NCBI RefSeq assembly: GCF_000021965.1
Contig: NC_011832.1
Coordinates: forward strand, 1,736,001-1,800,000
DNA from: Methanosphaerula palustris E1-9c
Lineage (GTDB): Archaea; Halobacteriota; Methanomicrobia; Methanomicrobiales; Methanospirillaceae
DNA length: 64,000 bases
Direction of reading: 5' to 3'
Positions within the stretch are counted from its first letter, which is position 1, and every line of letters starts with the position of its first letter. A model generated the notes under the pieces. That model ran no database searches and was not told where the DNA came from. It saw nothing but the letters and a program-made list of their open reading frames with translations. Made by a program: the position numbers and the translations under genes. Shown here in pieces: positions 1-8,742 of the stretch.

Positions 1-1
1 A

Positions 2-268
2 TTAGAGATAATCCATCCGGAGTTTGGAAAGATGATACCGAAGTGAGGTTTCACACGGACTCTTCTCCAGAAGCGAACTGATCGAATGGATTGACTGTCG
101 CTCCACGGCCGTCCCAACGAGTGTACGATAGATAGTTCTTTGGGTCAGGGATCCATGAATCGGAATATTCACATGACCGCTTAGAGCGGCTACAGCCAGA
201 TCACAACTTTCTTTCGGACGAACGTAAGAAACATCAGTGCAGGGTCTGCTCCCGGTTTGTAGGACCAT
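2..268 (-). pseudogene. Transposase N-terminal fragment (ISH3/IS4-like)
   Basis: An 88-residue reading frame resembles the N-terminal region of DDE transposases common in methanogens (ISH3/IS4-like); the best-looking stretch is around SIHSISSLLEK and the following CETSLRYHLSKLRMD. It ends at a TAA at the extreme left edge (positions 2-4), far short of a full transposase of several hundred residues, and no DDE catalytic region is present. It sits beside an IS256 remnant, which suggests a site of repeated insertion and decay. The family is assigned from memory of related proteins and is uncertain; that this is a transposase piece is more secure than the exact family. Confidence 0.45.
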
Positions 269-368
269 AGGGGGTAGCCTGCAAAGTATAAAGATCTTCC
301 TATTTTATCGATAAATTAATGATCAACTGCATATTTGAACGCTTTACAAAATTAGCGAACTACTGGTT

Positions 369-524
369 ATGGAAAGGATCAACAAGGAATTTAAAAGGAG
401 AAACAGAATTGTGGGTGCGTTCCCCAACGATGATTCACTCCTCAAGCTTGCAGGAGCGATCCTCATGGACATCAACAAAGAATGGGTGATTGGCAGGAAG
501 TATTTGACAATGGAGGAGAGATGA
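369..524 (+). pseudogene. IS256-family (mutator-type) transposase C-terminal remnant
   Basis: The 51-residue frame starting MERINKEFKRRNRIVGAFPN and ending with IGRKYLTMEER is the characteristic C-terminus of IS256/mutator transposases (the E-R-x-N-K-E-x-K-R-R motif followed by V-G-x-F-P). In-frame codons upstream of the ATG (L-L-V) match the usual N-x-L-E-R context, so the ATG is internal and not a start. The catalytic DDE core and the N-terminal two thirds are missing. No terminal inverted repeat could be delimited. Confidence 0.75.
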
Positions 525-702
525 TCTTTCGCAGATATAGGGTTTGTTGAAATTACAGCACATATGGCACGTACCCAATCAGAGATGATATCATCACAGA
601 TTGGGGATGCCAGTCGACAGAGAACATCCTTATAAGGAAAAGAGACGATCGTCTGAATCATGAAAGGCCATAAGTTGATAAGAGATGTCAGAGTAAAGAG
701 AA

Positions 703-921
703 TTAATGAGCCAAATTTATTGAGTTCTCCTCCTCATAAATGAACATATCTTCTATATTCACCCCAAAATATCGTGCAATTTTAAAGGCAAGATCGAGAG
801 ATGGAACATATTTTCCCTTTTCAATAGCAAGAATAGTCTGACGATTGACCCCAATAGCCACCCCAAGGTTTTCCTGCGTGAGATCGTTCATCGCCCGAAA
901 AACCTTGATCTTATTCTTCAT
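703..921 (-). CDS. XRE/Cro-C1-type small transcriptional regulator
   Basis: A 72-residue helix-turn-helix protein: MKNKIKVFRAMNDLTQENLG begins the fold, TQENLGVAIGVNRQTILAIEKGKYVPS is the HTH with its recognition helix, and FGVNIEDMFIYEEE is the usual C-terminal end of this short family. The start was placed at the ATG beginning MKNK because homologues begin there and because it overlaps the end of the upstream gene by 11 nt (ATGAAGAATAA); the longer frame would add 17 unlike residues. It is the second gene of a two-gene unit with a small membrane protein, an arrangement common in archaea in which the regulator probably controls its own operon. A near-perfect palindrome upstream of the first gene is a candidate operator. 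Confidence 0.85.
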   Translation of the reverse strand: MKNKIKVFRAMNDLTQENLGVAIGVNRQTILAIEKGKYVPSLDLAFKIARYFGVNIEDMFIYEEENSINLAH

Positions 922-1357
922 CAGTCTCCCAACCCCCATATTTCCGGGCATAGTATAACCTGAACCCGACATACAGAAAGATCATCAGAACGAGAAGCCA
1001 GAGTTGGAGATATCCAAGCATCCTGGGTGAAAATGGAATCAAGGCAGGTGGGGGAACGGAATGCGGAGCAAACGATGGAACATGAAATAAATCCATAATC
1101 CCACCGATCGAAACTGCACCGAAAACAACCCAGAACACCTGCATTGTCCGCCCCATTGCCTGCTCTGCAATTTTTATATCTCTTTCATCCTCAGTGAAAT
1201 CAGTACACTTCACCTTCACATAATAGACAATGGCCACTGCCACAATGAATGATAACTCCATGAGCAGAGCCGTATTGTGCTCCACCGAGTACCAGAAGAT
1301 GCCGACCAGGGCTATGGCGATAATCCCAAGTAAAAGATAGAATCCATTCTTCCTCAT
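911..1357 (-). CDS. Small membrane protein (DUF2178-like)
   Basis: A 148-residue protein with about four hydrophobic segments (roughly residues 6-24, 30-48, 72-95 and 112-135). Between the second and third lies a charged loop containing FTEDERDIKIAEQAMGRT; the DERD-x-I/x-I-x-x-x-A pattern is typical of DUF2178-type proteins encoded next to short XRE regulators. The function of this family is unknown; guesses about stress or signal sensing would be inference only. It is first in an operon with the downstream XRE gene (11-nt overlap). The start ATG follows the TATA-like and palindromic sequence directly, so the transcript leader would be short. Confidence 0.7.
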   Translation of the reverse strand: MRKNGFYLLLGIIAIALVGIFWYSVEHNTALLMELSFIVAVAIVYYVKVKCTDFTEDERDIKIAEQAMGRTMQVFWVVFGAVSIGGIMDLFHVPSFAPHSVPPPALIPFSPRMLGYLQLWLLVLMIFLYVGFRLYYARKYGGWETDEE

Positions 1358-1367
1358 GGTGTACCTA

Positions 1368-1400
1368 TGTATAGTATATTATACATTTTGTCGTATAAAT
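1368..1400 (-). promoter_or_regulatory. Promoter and candidate operator of the membrane protein/XRE operon
   Basis: On the minus strand a TATA-like TTTATACG (1392-1399) lies about 25 nt upstream of an 18-bp near-perfect palindrome at 1368-1385 (TGTATAGTATATTATACA, 16 of 18 positions self-complementary), which ends about 10 nt before the start codon. The palindrome covers the expected transcription start, a good position for a repressor. Binding by the XRE protein is inference. Confidence 0.55.
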
Positions 1401-1595
1401 ATACCTAATGTGTCTTCCTAAATTTTTAACTGAAACCCTCCTCCGCTGCCAACCTATTGTGTTGTTGTACCATTCTGTCGACAGAGCACCGTTGAAAAGA
1501 CTATAACGGTCACCACCATTGATACCCATGGATCAGAAAGCGGATTCTCCTCTGTTTCCACAAGAAAAAATGAAATTTCGTGTGTCGCTCCCTAT

Positions 1596-2195
1596 TCAGA
1601 ACAGGATCTCTTCTTTTGAAAATCTTACCTTTGGCATCGCCTTGTCAGCTGCATATCCAACCGGACAGAGCATGACCGGAACCAGTGGTGCCGGAATGTT
1701 CAGAATCCGTGAAAATTCAGCAGGATTAAAACCCCCCATTGGACATGAATCAAAACCAAGTGATTTAGCACCGTTTACTGCATTCCCCAGGGCAAGATAG
1801 GTCTGTGCCTGTGACCAGGCCAGTTGTTGCTCCCTGGTCATCGCACCAGCAGACTGAGACGCCATCCCTACGATCATCGTCTGTACCTCCTCCGGGATGT
1901 TGTTGTCTTTCAGCAGTTTCTCAAGTTTTTTTATCAGACCCGAATAATCCGGATCCGCGCAGAAAACAAGCAGGTGAGAACAGGTAGTGATCTGTTCCTG
2001 GTTGAAAGCCGCCGGTTTCAACAGTTCCTTGATGTTCTGATCAGTGATGATCCTGATCCTCCAGGGTTGAAGATTTAGTGCTGAAGGGGCGAACCGAATC
2101 AATTCCACCAAGTCGTCGATCTTCTCATCTGGGATCTTCTTACCGTCAAATTTTTTGGTTGCATAGCGCTCCAATACGATATCCTTGAATTGCAT
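1596..2195 (-). CDS. Nitroreductase-family FMN oxidoreductase
   Basis: A roughly 199-residue NfsB/NfnB-like nitroreductase. N-terminal ERYATKKFDGKKIPDEKIDDLVELIRFAPSALNLQPWR carries the typical FMN-phosphate-binding Arg/Lys and the conserved PSALNLQPW segment; C-terminal LGFDSCPMGGFNP and VPVMLCPVGYAAD are the standard end of the fold. These enzymes are dimeric and use NAD(P)H to reduce nitro- or quinone-type compounds; the real substrate here is unknown. I prefer the ATG beginning MQFKD over the GTG four codons upstream because GGTGAGG lies at the right distance from the ATG. It is separated from the divergent rubrerythrin gene by about 190 bp, and both would suit an anaerobe coping with oxidants. 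Confidence 0.85.
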   Translation of the reverse strand: MQFKDIVLERYATKKFDGKKIPDEKIDDLVELIRFAPSALNLQPWRIRIITDQNIKELLKPAAFNQEQITTCSHLLVFCADPDYSGLIKKLEKLLKDNNIPEEVQTMIVGMASQSAGAMTREQQLAWSQAQTYLALGNAVNGAKSLGFDSCPMGGFNPAEFSRILNIPAPLVPVMLCPVGYAADKAMPKVRFSKEEILF

Positions 2196-2389
2196 TCGTT
2201 TCCTCACCAGTGATTAGATACTGGTCGTGAGATTAATAATTTGCGTCAGATCAAACAGTCTGCTCTCTGTCAACGCCACAACTCAGCACGGGCACATCGC
2301 TGATAAACAAATGATCTGACAAAACTTAACAATAATAATGAATCAAGTAAGGATCTGACAGATTTTATCCAAATAACAGGAGAAATTAA

Positions 2390-2956
2390 ATGAAAGGTTC
2401 ACAGACAGAAAAAAATTTACTTGCAGCATTTGCAGGTGAATCCCAGGCTAGAATGAGATATACCTTTTTTTCGAGCATCGCAGCCAAAGAAGGTTACGAA
2501 CAGATCGCAGCAATATTCCTCGAAACTGCGGAGAACGAAAAAGAACATGCAAAGATATTCTTCAAGCTGCTTGAAGGAGGAACTGCGGAGATCACCGCCG
2601 GATATCCAGCAGGCGTGCTCAGGTCGACAGCGGAAAATCTCTTGGCAGCAGCGGATGGTGAGAAGATGGAATGGACTACCCTCTATCCCAACTTTGGTGA
2701 TGTTGCAGAGCAGGAGGGCTTCATTGAAGCTGCAGCAACCTTCAGAAAAATCGCAACAGTGGAGTCGTCCCATGAGCGGCGTTACAGAAAACTGTTTACA
2801 AATATTGAACAACATGCCGTCTTTAAAAAAGATGTCCCAACCAGTTGGAAATGCAGGAATTGTGGTTATGTTCTGAATGCAGGAGATGCTCCCGAAAAAT
2901 GCCCAGTCTGTGATCACCCCCAGAAATATTTTGAGGTCTGGTGCGAGAACTACTGA
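2390..2956 (+). CDS. rbr: Rubrerythrin
   Basis: An 188-residue rubrerythrin. The four-helix ferritin-like domain (1-140) shows diiron ligands E17 in AGESQA, E50-x-x-H53 and E125-x-x-H128. The C-terminal rubredoxin-type domain has C155-x-x-C158 and C171-x-x-C174 binding a single iron. The protein reduces hydrogen peroxide with electrons from rubredoxin or NAD(P)H systems in anaerobes. The start is supported by AGGAG nine nt before the ATG. The gene appears monocistronic, with its own AT-rich upstream region and the next gene on the opposite strand. Full length and intact. Confidence 0.95.
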   Translation: MKGSQTEKNLLAAFAGESQARMRYTFFSSIAAKEGYEQIAAIFLETAENEKEHAKIFFKLLEGGTAEITAGYPAGVLRSTAENLLAAADGEKMEWTTLYPNFGDVAEQEGFIEAAATFRKIATVESSHERRYRKLFTNIEQHAVFKKDVPTSWKCRNCGYVLNAGDAPEKCPVCDHPQKYFEVWCENY

Positions 2957-3103
2957 AATTTAGGGGAAGATATCCAATATTTTTGGTCAGTTCGGGTACC
3001 TATAGATCTCCCAACTCGATCATCCAAGCATCTCCACTTGGACGACTTGAACCTTCTGTCTATCTGAGATAAAAATAGGGTTCAATCCATCATTAGGTCA
3101 ACC

Positions 3104-3111
3104 AAAAAAAA
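3104..3111 (-). terminator. T-run terminator after the aminotransferase gene
   Basis: Eight consecutive A on the plus strand (T8 on the transcribed minus-strand message) about 20 nt past the aminotransferase stop fit the oligo-T terminators of archaea. Confidence 0.5.
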
Positions 3112-3130
3112 TCCTGCGTATTAATAATTA

Positions 3131-4336
3131 TCAGTTATTTTCAGCGATCCTGCCGGTTTGCATATACTGATGAAGCACACTTCCGAGCCTAGCAATCCCT
3201 TCCCAGATCCGCTCATCACTGGCATTTGAAAAGTTCAAACGCATAGTGGACTCCCCGCCTCCGTCGGTATAGAAAGGAACACCAGGTAGGATGGCAACAT
3301 TCTCTGCCAATGCTCTGTTGAAGAGTTCAGTTGAGGAGAATCCATCCGGCAATGTAGCCCAGAGGAACATCCCCCCGTCAGGACTCGTACACGTGACTTC
3401 TTTGGGAAAATGCTCATTTATAGCCGCAAGCATACAATCCCGCTGGTGCGCATAAGCATCGGTGATCGCTCTGATATGCTCGTCAATAGAGTAATCAGCC
3501 AGGAACCGAGATATAATCCGCTGACTCAAGATGTTTGAATGGAGATCGGTTCCCTGCTTGGCGGTGACGATCTGTTCCATAATCTCATACGGGGCACAGA
3601 CCCAACCCATCCGCATCCCCGGAGCGATGATCTTTGAGAACGAACCGGTCATCACGGTTTTATCAGGCAGGAAGGACCGCATCGCAGGCATCTGATCCCC
3701 GCAAAACCTGAGTTCACCATATGCATCATCCTCAACCAGGATTGTCTCTGATCGCTGTATTATTTTGGCGACTCTGCACCTATTCTCAAGAGACCAGGTG
3801 ATTCCCGAAGGGTTCTGCGAGTTAGGGACTCCATAGAAGATACGTGGATTCCCCTCAGAAAGAACAGAGTTGAGGACAGTCGGATCAGGACCCTCTGAAG
3901 TAAGTGGAACATTCATGAACTCTGGCTCATAGAGCGAAAAGGCCTGGATTGCCCCAAGATAGCCAGGTCGTTCGATTGCAACCCGGGAACCCGGGTCAAT
4001 GAAGACCTTTCCGATAAGATCCAGACATTGCTGTGAACCGTTAGTGATCAGGATCTCATCAGGGGATACATCCATACCAAGCCGAATTTTGTACCGTTCA
4101 GCGATCCATTCGCGCAGAGGAAGATATCCTTCAGTGGTGGCATATTGAAGAGCAGCCGATCCCTCACCCGTGATAACCGCCCTTGCAGACTCAGCCAGCC
4201 TCTCAACAGGGAACAAAGCCGGATTTGGGAGTCCCCCAGCAAATGAAATGACCTCGGGACGTTCTGTCACTTTAAGGATCTCCCTGATGAATGACCGGGG
4301 GGTCTTTCCCATTCTGGAGGCGAAAGTGTACTGCAT
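3131..4336 (-). CDS. PLP-dependent class I/II aminotransferase (2-aminoadipate/aromatic type)
   Basis: A 401-residue fold-type I aminotransferase. Visible are the N-terminal [13 protein letters not shown] segment, NPSGITWS, the cofactor Asp/Tyr in VEDDAYGEL (about 203-206), the Schiff-base Lys235 in [16 protein letters not shown] and a C-terminal substrate Arg in MRLNFSNAS. This pattern matches the LysN/kynurenine aminotransferase/MocR-like group, so the substrate may be an aromatic or branched amino acid or 2-aminoadipate; it cannot be fixed from sequence. No Shine-Dalgarno is seen before the ATG, but a TATA-like box lies about 30 nt upstream, so the message may be leaderless. A complete IS element is inserted 45 bp upstream of the start, leaving the gene intact but separating it from older upstream DNA. 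Confidence 0.85.
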   Translation of the reverse strand: MQYTFASRMGKTPRSFIREILKVTERPEVISFAGGLPNPALFPVERLAESARAVITGEGSAALQYATTEGYLPLREWIAERYKIRLGMDVSPDEILITNGSQQCLDLIGKVFIDPGSRVAIERPGYLGAIQAFSLYEPEFMNVPLTSEGPDPTVLNSVLSEGNPRIFYGVPNSQNPSGITWSLENRCRVAKIIQRSETILVEDDAYGELRFCGDQMPAMRSFLPDKTVMTGSFSKIIAPGMRMGWVCAPYEIMEQIVTAKQGTDLHSNILSQRIISRFLADYSIDEHIRAITDAYAHQRDCMLAAINEHFPKEVTCTSPDGGMFLWATLPDGFSSTELFNRALAENVAILPGVPFYTDGGGESTMRLNFSNASDERIWEGIARLGSVLHQYMQTGRIAENN

Positions 4337-4365
4337 AGAAATTCAAATACACATCGGTTCTGTTT

Positions 4366-4373
4366 CTATTTAC
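4366..4373 (-). promoter_or_regulatory. TATA-like box of the aminotransferase gene
   Basis: GTAAATAG on the minus strand lies about 30 nt before the start codon and only 9 nt inside the IS end. If used, transcription would start almost at the ATG, which would explain the missing ribosome binding site. The position next to the IS means the upstream BRE may be altered by the insertion. Confidence 0.35.
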
Positions 4374-4381
4374 GGTTCCCG
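4374..4381. repeat. Left copy of 8-bp target-site duplication
   Basis: GGTTCCCG directly flanks the left IS end and recurs exactly at 5391-5398 beyond the right end. Eight-base duplications are known for the ISH1 group of the IS5 family. Confidence 0.75.
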
Positions 4382-5390
4382 GGCTCTGTTGAAATGCTTC
4401 AACTATGATGACAATCACGACTGATTGAATCACCTTCGTGAGGTTATGGAGGATCATTTTGACCATGATCTCCTTGACCTGGTACCAATATTTTCGTGCC
4501 TTGAGGTCCTCTCCGAATCTTCTTTTGATGACTGAAAACGCTGTTTCAACTTTGTTCCTCTCGCGATATCGTTCTGAATCAAAGTTGTTATTCATCTCTT
4601 GTCTGTATTTCCCCGAATAGATCTTTCCTTTCCAGGTTCTGACAGGTATCACCGAATCAGCACCCATCTCTTCCCTGATCTGTCGATGAAGTTCCTCGGA
4701 ATCGTACCCTTTATCCATCACATAACACCCGGTTTTTCTGGTCTTCTGGCACTGCCTGAGAAGTGGTTCAGTGTGTTTAATGTCGTGAACTGGTTTCAGC
4801 GAGATTTTGGAGAAGAGAATCACCTGCTTGCGTGTATCTACTGCAATCGACGTTTTCACAATGTTTTTTCGCATTTTTCCCGTACGCCAGGAGTAATAAT
4901 GACTGGCGTACGAACTGGTGAATCCCGTAGAATCGATGGCAGTTGTTGGAACAATTTCACCCCAGGAATAAAACAATTTGAGAGTTTTATTCAGGAATAT
5001 CGAGAATATTGCAGAAGGAGTTCGAGCCATGAACTTATGGATGGTCGAGTAGTGGGGAACCTGGTTCAACTAGAGGATGTCTTTGATCCGACCCATCAGA
5101 CTGATGAGTTCAACCACATCCCGATAGTCAGTACCAAGGGCTTCACGAAAGAGAAGAATAGCCATGAGCTGATGCTGAGTATACGTTCTCTTGGAATATT
5201 TGCAGGAATAAAGAGGGAAATGGGAGGATCGTAGTACTGAACAGATGTATCTGATAAGTTTGATATACCAGTTCGTTGACATTATCTCTGCTCCTTGTTG
5301 TTGGTTTTGCCATTGACTCAAGGAGCAACGATTCTTATTAGATATTTGCCTTATTGTGGGATCATAGTACTAGAGGATTTCAACAGAGCT
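4382..5390 (-). mobile_element. IS5-family insertion sequence (ISH1-like ends)
   Basis: The element is 1,009 bp long. Its ends are inverted repeats: GGCTCTGTTGAAAT from 4382 and AGCTCTGTTGAAAT read inward from 5390, 13 of 14 bases identical. It is flanked by the 8-bp direct repeat GGTTCCCG. It contains one transposase frame on the minus strand, broken by an in-frame TAG. The intact ends and exact duplication indicate fairly recent insertion, between the aminotransferase gene and its old upstream DNA. Assignment to the ISH1-like group rests on the 8-bp duplication and the transposase type and was not checked against an IS collection. Confidence 0.8.
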
Positions 5391-5398
5391 GGTTCCCG
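5391..5398. repeat. Right copy of 8-bp target-site duplication
   Basis: GGTTCCCG, identical to the sequence at 4374-4381; together they mark the insertion boundaries. Confidence 0.75.
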
Positions 5399-5733
5399 AA
5401 GGATCAGAAGATCTGTTCAAAAACGTGCTCGATCCTGATCCCCTGAATCAAAAACCATTTCCTGTTCCTTCAAGGGGATATCGACGGGGAGACACTATCA
5501 AAATCCCATCTTCTGGTAACAAATTTCAGAAGCACCTGAAGTACTGACCCTTTACAATATAGTTACATCTACAATAATCTCTTACAAAGGGATCCGGATA
5601 TACCTTACCTTCTGCTTCAGTTCAACCATCAACCCAATTATTAGAATATATTCATCCAATCGTGCCGATAACACGATCTCCCTGTTTGAAAAAATTTCAC
5701 GAGAGTGTCTACTCTAAGATTCGAAGAAACAGA
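5399..5733. other. Intergenic DNA, no gene seen
   Basis: About 335 bp between the IS and the permease stop. Before insertion this was the region immediately upstream of the aminotransferase gene. It has AT-rich patches near 5550-5590 (CTTTACAATATAG) but no convincing reading frame on either strand. A possible role as the former distal regulatory region of the aminotransferase is inference. Confidence 0.4.
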
Positions 5734-7029
5734 TCAGGGATACCCAGACCCAGGTTCTTCACATCCCCTTTCATCAGTTCTTCTTCGGTACATCATGAAC
5801 CCTCCCCAGACAAGGGTGATGATGACAGGATAAATGACCGTCCATCCAACAAAGAGAAAAACCACCGCTGTCATTACAAGCGAGATCACACTGAACTGCA
5901 CCCCAAACTTCCGGTCTTTCAGCAGTACCACCCCGGCAGCACACCCACCCAGATAGGTCAGAATGAATGTGGCATTGGGGAGCTGGATCAAGGTCGACAG
6001 GGAGAGTGCTCCGCTGCTGAAGATCCAGAGCATGATGGTGAAACAGATGCCCAGGAACCAGAGTCCCCCAATAGGAGTATGGAACCGATCCGACAGACAG
6101 GAGAGGAACTTCGGTGCATATCCGGTGATTGAGAGTGAGTATGCGAGCCTGCAGGCCGCTCCAATATAGGCTATTACGGGTGCGATACAGATGAACAGGG
6201 CAGCAAGGCCAGCGAAGACCACACCGTACTGACCAAACGAGACTTTGATCAGCTGGATCAACGATATATCTGATATGCCTGGACCGTAACTGTGGGTTCC
6301 AATAACAACAAACGCCGTCCCGATGTACAGGATCCCAATCACCAGTGCTGCGATGATTGTCCCTTTCACAACATCACGTTCAGGGTTTTCAAACTCTTCG
6401 GATATGTGAGATACCGCCTCCCATCCAAGAAATGACCAGAATATCAAGGTTCCAGCATGTCCGACACTCTCCCATCCATATGGCATAAAGGGGGAGAAGT
6501 CATTCAGATCGACAGTGAAAACACTGCCGGCGAACGCACATACCAGAATGACGATGGTGGTCATAACGACTGCCATCTGAATCTGACTGGTCATCTTCAT
6601 CCCAATATAATTGGTCAGGATCGCTGTAAGCAGGATAAATACAGCGAGGACGAGCCGGCTTGAGCCTCCAAGCCCCACTGCAGCACAGGCATACCCGGCA
6701 CCGACCAGAGCAATCACCGGTGCGCCGACCACGACGGAGAGGAGAAAGAACCAGCCAATCAGCGACCCGGCATCCGGATTGAACGCTTTAGAGACGAAGT
6801 GGGAGACCCCACCCGAGTTGGGGTATTTGATCGATAAAAGTCCCATTGTCAGTGCCATGGGAATGACAAGGATGCTCATCAATATCCATGCAAGTAATGA
6901 TGCCGGCCCTGCAGATTCTGCGACCACCCCTGGTAGCATCAGAATGCCAGATCCCAAGACTGCTCCGATATAGAGAGCGATGAGCTGCGGTAATCCAAGG
7001 CTGGCTGGAAAAATATTTGAATGCTTCAC
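5734..7029 (-). CDS. APC-superfamily amino acid permease
   Basis: A 431-residue integral membrane protein with about 12 hydrophobic segments. The N-terminus QLIALYIGAVLGSGILMLPG holds the glycine-rich unwound first helix typical of the APC superfamily, and FWSFLGWEAVSHISEEFENPERDVVKG is the conserved sixth helix and loop (E-x-x-x-P-x-R-x-x). It is most like the YjeH/YfnA type of amino acid transporters; substrate and direction (uptake or efflux) cannot be read. The C-terminus is short, charged and ends after the last helix. It is a single gene on the minus strand with its own upstream region; the neighbours show no pathway link. Confidence 0.85.
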   Translation of the reverse strand: MKHSNIFPASLGLPQLIALYIGAVLGSGILMLPGVVAESAGPASLLAWILMSILVIPMALTMGLLSIKYPNSGGVSHFVSKAFNPDAGSLIGWFFLLSVVVGAPVIALVGAGYACAAVGLGGSSRLVLAVFILLTAILTNYIGMKMTSQIQMAVVMTTIVILVCAFAGSVFTVDLNDFSPFMPYGWESVGHAGTLIFWSFLGWEAVSHISEEFENPERDVVKGTIIAALVIGILYIGTAFVVIGTHSYGPGISDISLIQLIKVSFGQYGVVFAGLAALFICIAPVIAYIGAACRLAYSLSITGYAPKFLSCLSDRFHTPIGGLWFLGICFTIMLWIFSSGALSLSTLIQLPNATFILTYLGGCAAGVVLLKDRKFGVQFSVISLVMTAVVFLFVGWTVIYPVIITLVWGGFMMYRRRTDERGCEEPGSGYP

Positions 7030-7262
7030 ATTTCGCTCCGAAGTGATCCGGACTTTTCTCCGGAACGATCCTCGCCCACAAGACTCTCATTTCAGAAATA
7101 AGAGAGAAACCTGATGGATGGAGATTCTTCTATATATTTCATCCCCTCCCGATATATAGAGGATCACTGATTCAAAGATTCAAGTAAAGGGGATGAGAGA
7201 TAAATTGATGAGTGGTGTGATTTCAAAGCAGAAAACCACGCTGCCAAGGCTCCGTCAACAAT

Positions 7263-7973
7263 TCATCCGCGCTTCATCGCTTCTTTTCTTCGTTTCAGGG
7301 GCATCAGTTCGATGGCGTACCGAAGCGCTGTTCGCGGCATCGTGCTTCTGTTCTTTAGCACATAGAGATAGACCTCGTCCTGATGATGACGACTCGCCTC
7401 CTTGAGTAACCACCCATATCCTTTCTGCACCAGATCCTCCCGATCAGTCAGTAAACGATCAGCGATCTCAAAGATGTCGTCAAGGAATTCCCCCTGTTTT
7501 GCCGGGAGGATCAATGACACGGCTGCTGCCCTCTTCAGCCATCGATTATCAGACTGAGTCCATTTTTTTAACTTTTCAATGCACTCAGGATACATCATAA
7601 TAAATGTGCCGAGGGTATGGTTACAGAACCCATCGCACTTTGCCCAGTTGTTGATATATTTTTCGATCCAGACCTGAAATACGGCGAGATCAGTAATCTC
7701 GTATCTATCAGCCAGGTTTGGAACCCAATTGGAGACGATAAAAGCCTCTTCAGTGTAATCAGAGCGGTAGAGTTCATCACAGAGGTTGAATATCTCCTGC
7801 TTATTCTGGGATTTTATTTCACTCCAGTATCTTTTTGCAATTTTGCCAACAGTCGGGGTCTTGACCCCATAATAACGAACCTCCTCTTTGAAGAATCGTT
7901 GAAAGTTCTTTTGTGTTGTGGGATCACAGCTATTCTTCAGGTCTGTTCTGATCCTCTCAAGAACTGTTTCCAT
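7263..7973 (-). CDS. AlkD-type DNA glycosylase (HEAT-like repeats)
   Basis: About 236 residues of alpha-helical HEAT-like repeats of the DNA alkylation repair (AlkD) family, which removes bulky or positively charged alkylated bases such as N7-methylguanine and N3-methyladenine without base flipping. Counting from the upstream ATG, the DNA-facing residues known in Bacillus cereus AlkD (W109, D113, W187) match W113 and D117 in NNWAKCDGFCN and W191 in KGYGWLLKEASRH with a constant offset of four, so the enzyme looks active. Two ATGs three codons apart (MRSMETV) are possible; the inner one is given. Monocistronic, with no damage-response partner next to it, although an O6-alkylguanine methyltransferase is encoded 15 kb away. 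Confidence 0.9.
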   Translation of the reverse strand: METVLERIRTDLKNSCDPTTQKNFQRFFKEEVRYYGVKTPTVGKIAKRYWSEIKSQNKQEIFNLCDELYRSDYTEEAFIVSNWVPNLADRYEITDLAVFQVWIEKYINNWAKCDGFCNHTLGTFIMMYPECIEKLKKWTQSDNRWLKRAAAVSLILPAKQGEFLDDIFEIADRLLTDREDLVQKGYGWLLKEASRHHQDEVYLYVLKNRSTMPRTALRYAIELMPLKRRKEAMKRG

Positions 7974-8169
7974 AGATCTCAATGGGATTATTCAGGGTAA
8001 AACCTTACAGATCCAAAACTTATCAATCTAAGACCTGCCTGAGACCAAAGGGGATACGACCTGCAGAGATAAACTCGAGGGAATCTCATCAGGATAGAGA
8101 AGATAATAAGTATCCCATAACTATCAGGAGGAGAAACTCTATGCAGAAATAATACTATAACAGAGACGG

Positions 8170-8561
8170 AGGGTATCTCAAAATGGTTCACGGTTCTCTT
8201 CATAGATATCCTTCTTGCGGCTATTGATGGAGGAGTTGATGGAGGAGTTCCCCCCATCACCAGTACTCTACCACCACAAAATCCAGCTCCAAGTGTGATG
8301 ATTGATATTGGTCCAATCATCCCCAGTCCTAGTGATAGAGCTAACAGCCTCAGTTAGGATCTGGAAACCTCCCGGTTTGCTGACTACGGACTCGCCCTCG
8401 CCAAGGTCGAGGAGCAAAACAAGGGGGCAAATGAGATCCACCTGGACGTACAGGGCGATATGCCCACACAATGCTATCACTGGCGTCGAATTATTTTACC
8501 CAAACCAGAAGACCTGCAGGCCGGCATCGAAGATCTCCATCCGATTTCAGACCGCACCTGA
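8170..8561 (+). pseudogene. Possible decayed secreted-protein gene
   Basis: One frame runs from a hydrophobic stretch (WFTVLFIDILLAAI) through a proline-rich part (PPITSTLPPQNPAPS) and SVMIDIGPII, then an in-frame TAG at about 8356-8358, then a coding-like stretch DLETSRFADYGLALAKVEEQ to a TGA at 8559-8561. The start resembles a signal peptide followed by a linker, as in archaeal surface proteins, but no ATG or family match is evident. It may be a decayed gene or chance; the same-frame continuity across the stop is the only real argument. Confidence 0.25.
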
Positions 8562-8742
8562 CAGGATCCCCAGAAAGAAGTATCCACCGACTGACCTTCG
8601 TCCGGAATCAGATAGGGATCGCACCAGTTGCGAACACTAGTGGAGAGAGCGCCGCGAACTCATTCAACCAACCCCCAACCCCCTCTGAAAGGTCAAGACC
8701 ACCACGATTCTTTGAAGCAGGTCTCTCTTAGGTACGAAAATG

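Larger units (their letters stand above)
4272..5321 (-). pseudogene. IS5-family transposase, interrupted by in-frame TAG
   Basis: The first 83 residues (to MGRIKDIL) and the following 264-265 residues are in the same frame, separated by one amber codon at 5070-5072. Read through, they form one transposase: LMAILLFREALGTDYRDVVELI, then [10 protein letters not shown], the first Asp in TTAIDSTGF, the second in VMDKGYDS, and the final Glu in [16 protein letters not shown], i.e. a complete DDE set. The single-codon position of TAG suggests a point mutation of CAG, AAG or similar. The C-terminal coding runs through the terminal repeat (EAFQQSP) and leaves the element without a stop; the next stop is at 4272, inside the aminotransferase gene. 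Readthrough as pyrrolysine cannot be excluded but nothing in the window supports it. Confidence 0.8.
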
